A stretch of 5,965 nucleotides of DNA. It comes from Acidobacteriota bacterium (GTDB lineage Bacteria > Acidobacteriota > UBA6911 > RPQK01 > JADFOI01). Within the stretch, counting starts at the first letter, position 1. The number at the start of each line of letters is the position of its first letter. The position numbers and the translations under genes are program-made. The stretch is taken from NCBI GenBank assembly GCA_030624355.1, contig JAUXKG010000175.1, forward strand, positions 1 through 5,965. The letters run 5' to 3'. Shown here piece by piece: positions 4,305 to 5,965 of this stretch. The notes below the pieces were generated by a model, which did not search any database, was not told the DNA's origin, and saw only the letters and a list, made by a program, of their open reading frames with translations.

Positions 4305-5750
4305 ATGATCTCCGGAACGATCCTGGCAGTATTGATCGCCTACCTTCTGGTTCTTCTGGCTATCGGTCTCTGGGGAAGTCGCGAAAGCCAATCCATTCAG
4401 GGCTACTACGTGGCCGATAAAAAACTTCCTGCCTGGGTGATCGCCTTCAGCTCCAACGCAACCGGAGAGAGTGCCTGGCTGCTTCTGGGTCTGACTGGGA
4501 TGGGCTACATGGTAGGTGTGCAGGCTCTCTGGGTCGTCCTGGGGGAAGTGCTGGGAGTGGCTATGGGCTGGGTCCTTGTCGCGCTGCCCTTCAAGAGGCT
4601 CACGGATCGATACCAGTCCATCACCGTGGCAGACTTTTTGGAGGAGCACCTTCACGATTCGAGTCATGCTCTTCGGATTCTGAGTGCAGCGATCATTTTG
4701 ACCATGGTGACTGCCTATACGGCGGCACAATTAACGGCTTCCGGGAAAGCCTTCAGTTCATTCCTAGGGATCAACTACACAACCGGCGTCATCATCGGCA
4801 CGGCAATCATACTTTTTTACACGACTGTGGGCGGCTTCAAAGCGGTGGCTTACAGTGACGTCGTTCAGGGAATTCTCATGTTTGCCGGACTGATACTGCT
4901 TCCCACCATAGCTATTGTTGAGTCGGGGGGATGGACATCGATGCTCAACAAACTGGTGACAATTGATCCGCAGTTGGTTGAGCCTATGGGAAGACAGGGT
5001 CTTTCAGTGGATGGAGTGGTGGCTGCCATCAGCTTCCTGGGCATCGGCCTGGCCTTTCTGGGAGCCCCCCAGTTGCTGGTCCGGTTCATCTCAGCTCGAG
5101 ACGAAAAGGAGATCGTCACTGCTAGTCTGTTGGCGGTCGTTTGTATCGTTGTCTTTGATCTGGGCGCGGTCCTGACAGGCATGGCGGGCCGGACACTGTT
5201 TCCTGATCTGGCCGATCCGGAGACCATCATGCCCATCTTAAGTGATCAACTGTTCCCCCCCCTCATCACCGGAATCTTCTTCGTAATTGTCCTGGCTGCC
5301 ATGATGTCCACCGTCGATTCCCTGCTCATTCTGGCTTCTTCAGCAGTTGTCAGGGACGTGATCCAGAAAACCTTTCGATCGACTCTTTCCGAGAATCGGC
5401 TCTCCAAGGTGGGAAAACTGGTCACCGTGATCATTGGAGGTGCCGCCCTGATTACGGCGTTTGCGGAGGTGCGACTCATCTTCTGGTTTGTCTTGTTTGC
5501 CTGGTCGGGGCTGGCCTCGGCTTTCGCTCCACCGGTGCTCTGTTCCCTTTTCTGGAAACGAACCAGCCGGGAAGGGGCGCTGGCCGGGATGGCCGGCGGA
5601 TTCCTGGCCGCCATGGCCTGGGTGCTCTTCTTCAAAGAAGCCTACTACGACCTCTATGAGATGATTCCCGGCTTCCTGGTTGGATTCATCCTGACCATCG
5701 GAGTCAGCTGGATCGTCCCGCCCAAACATCCCACAGATGTTCACGGATAA
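4305..5750 (+). CDS. SSS-family sodium:solute symporter, PutP-like
   Basis: Length is 481 aa, with about 13 predicted membrane helices, matching the solute:sodium symporter family (PutP about 500 aa). Seen: TM1 at 5-24; the family's unwound TM2 region with SSNATGESAWLLLGLTG (49-65); GGFKAVAYSDVVQG (176-189), the GGxxAVxxxDxxQ signature; PQLLVRFISARDEKE (255-269); and AAMMSTVDSLLILASSAVVRD (331-351), where S335-T336 correspond to the Na+-binding Ser-Thr of PutP (S340/T341). The C-terminal helices end in VPPKHPTDVHG. In PutP the TM2 segment reads ASDMSGW with an essential Asp (D55); here the aligned positions are G54-E55-S56, so sodium may be held differently or by E55. The substrate is uncertain: proline, another amino acid or a carboxylate. 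It is the last gene of the cluster after the aminotransferase and small membrane protein, which favours an amino compound. The last codons run into a short tandem repeat (5732-5769). Confidence 0.92.
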   Translation: MISGTILAVLIAYLLVLLAIGLWGSRESQSIQGYYVADKKLPAWVIAFSSNATGESAWLLLGLTGMGYMVGVQALWVVLGEVLGVAMGWVLVALPFKRLTDRYQSITVADFLEEHLHDSSHALRILSAAIILTMVTAYTAAQLTASGKAFSSFLGINYTTGVIIGTAIILFYTTVGGFKAVAYSDVVQGILMFAGLILLPTIAIVESGGWTSMLNKLVTIDPQLVEPMGRQGLSVDGVVAAISFLGIGLAFLGAPQLLVRFISARDEKEIVTASLLAVVCIVVFDLGAVLTGMAGRTLFPDLADPETIMPILSDQLFPPLITGIFFVIVLAAMMSTVDSLLILASSAVVRDVIQKTFRSTLSENRLSKVGKLVTVIIGGAALITAFAEVRLIFWFVLFAWSGLASAFAPPVLCSLFWKRTSREGALAGMAGGFLAAMAWVLFFKEAYYDLYEMIPGFLVGFILTIGVSWIVPPKHPTDVHG

Positions 5751-5769
5751 AGCGCGGATGCTCGCGGAT
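5732..5769. repeat. four-copy tandem CRCRGAT repeat across the symporter stop codon
   Basis: CACAGAT (5732), CACGGAT (5742), CGCGGAT (5753) and CGCGGAT (5763) occur 10, 11 and 10 bases apart, about one helical turn. The first two encode the symporter's last residues (TDVHG) and the TAA lies at the end of the second unit. Sequences of this style recur as intergenic repeats in many bacterial genomes; the likeness is from memory. It may be a dispersed repeat inserted at the gene end, giving a small C-terminal change. Confidence 0.55.
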
Positions 5770-5794
5770 CTGACTGATCCTGACGGGGAAAATG

Positions 5795-5825
5795 GGGGAC
5801 AGTCTACCCTGTCCCCTCTTTTCTT
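5795..5825. terminator. strong bidirectional terminator / REP-like hairpin
   Basis: GGGGACAG (5795-5802) and CTGTCCCC (5809-5816) form a perfect 8-bp stem with a six-base TCTACC loop, followed on the plus strand by T-rich TCTTTTCTT (5817-5825). On the minus strand the stem is followed by CATTTTCCCC. It lies between the convergent symporter and UbiD-like genes, so it can end both transcripts. Its G-run, CAGTCT and C-run pattern resembles the element at 352-379. Confidence 0.75.
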
Positions 5826-5835
5826 AGAATGGCGG

Positions 5836-5965
5836 TTACTTGGACCAGCCCGGGATGTAGTCCTTCAGATTGATCTCGTCCGAACCGGGAACTCTGATCT
5901 CTTCAGGATAGTTGGACTTGCGCGTGGCGTCGATACCCACCTTGGTCACCACATGCGACCCTCCA
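5836..5965 (-). CDS. UbiD-family decarboxylase, C-terminal fragment (cut by window edge)
   Basis: Only the last 42 codons are present; the gene continues beyond 5965. Seen: the translation opens GGSHVVTKVGIDATRK and ends DYIPGWSK before TAA (5836-5838). The K-x-GIDAT(x)K segment is the conserved late motif of UbiD-type proteins. Known: UbiD enzymes use prenylated FMN made by UbiX to decarboxylate, or carboxylate, aromatic and unsaturated acids; members include the ubiquinone-pathway enzyme and aromatic acid carboxylases. Which branch this belongs to cannot be told from 42 residues. Catalytic residues lie outside the window. It converges on the symporter gene, with the terminator between, so it is not part of that operon. 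Confidence 0.7.
   Translation of the reverse strand, partial: GGSHVVTKVGIDATRKSNYPEEIRVPGSDEINLKDYIPGWSK

Noticed and set aside
1..5965. tRNA, rRNA, CRISPR, insertion sequence, phage or toxin-antitoxin content
   Set aside because: No cloverleaf, repeat-spacer array, transposase, terminal inverted repeats or toxin-like gene pair was seen on reading both strands. The window looks like ordinary chromosomal metabolism genes.

Overview
The window is a piece of a free-living bacterial chromosome with moderate-to-high GC. No virus, plasmid, insertion sequence, CRISPR array, tRNA or rRNA is visible. The protein styles are a secreted protein joining a carboxypeptidase-regulatory-like fold to TPRs, an AGXT2-like class III aminotransferase with a Cys-rich insert, a PutP-like SSS symporter and a UbiD-family decarboxylase. 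Together they would suit Acidobacteriota or a similar deep-branching environmental lineage. That assignment is an inference from family resemblance, not a measured result.

Layout. (1) 49-306, minus strand: an 85-residue single-pass membrane protein of unknown function. (2) 307-475: a divergent intergenic region with a REP-like or terminator-like inverted repeat, an extended -10 box and a 10-bp palindrome. (3) 476-1429, plus: a 317-residue protein with an unrecognised helical N-terminal half and a C-terminal plant-type [2Fe-2S] ferredoxin domain; its 3' end contains a perfect 22-bp palindrome. (4) 1443-2531, minus: a convergent gene for an exported or anchored TPR protein, starting at a TTG set by a strong Shine-Dalgarno. 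(5) 2532-2769: a divergent intergenic region holding a possible 19-codon leader ORF and a hairpin next to the aminotransferase ribosome-binding site. (6) 2770-5750, plus: a three-gene cluster of class III aminotransferase, a 49-residue single-TM protein overlapping it by one base, and an SSS sodium:solute symporter. (7) 5732-5825: a short tandem repeat, then a strong hairpin terminator. (8) 5836-5965, minus: the C-terminus of a UbiD-family decarboxylase cut by the window edge.

How the genes may work together. The aminotransferase, small membrane protein and symporter look like one transcription unit for sodium-coupled uptake of an amino compound (amino acid, beta-amino acid or similar) followed by its transamination. 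The 49-residue protein sits where small accessory subunits of secondary transporters are often encoded, which makes it the best candidate here for an undescribed component. The ferredoxin fusion, TPR protein and 85-residue protein show no clear functional link to that unit.
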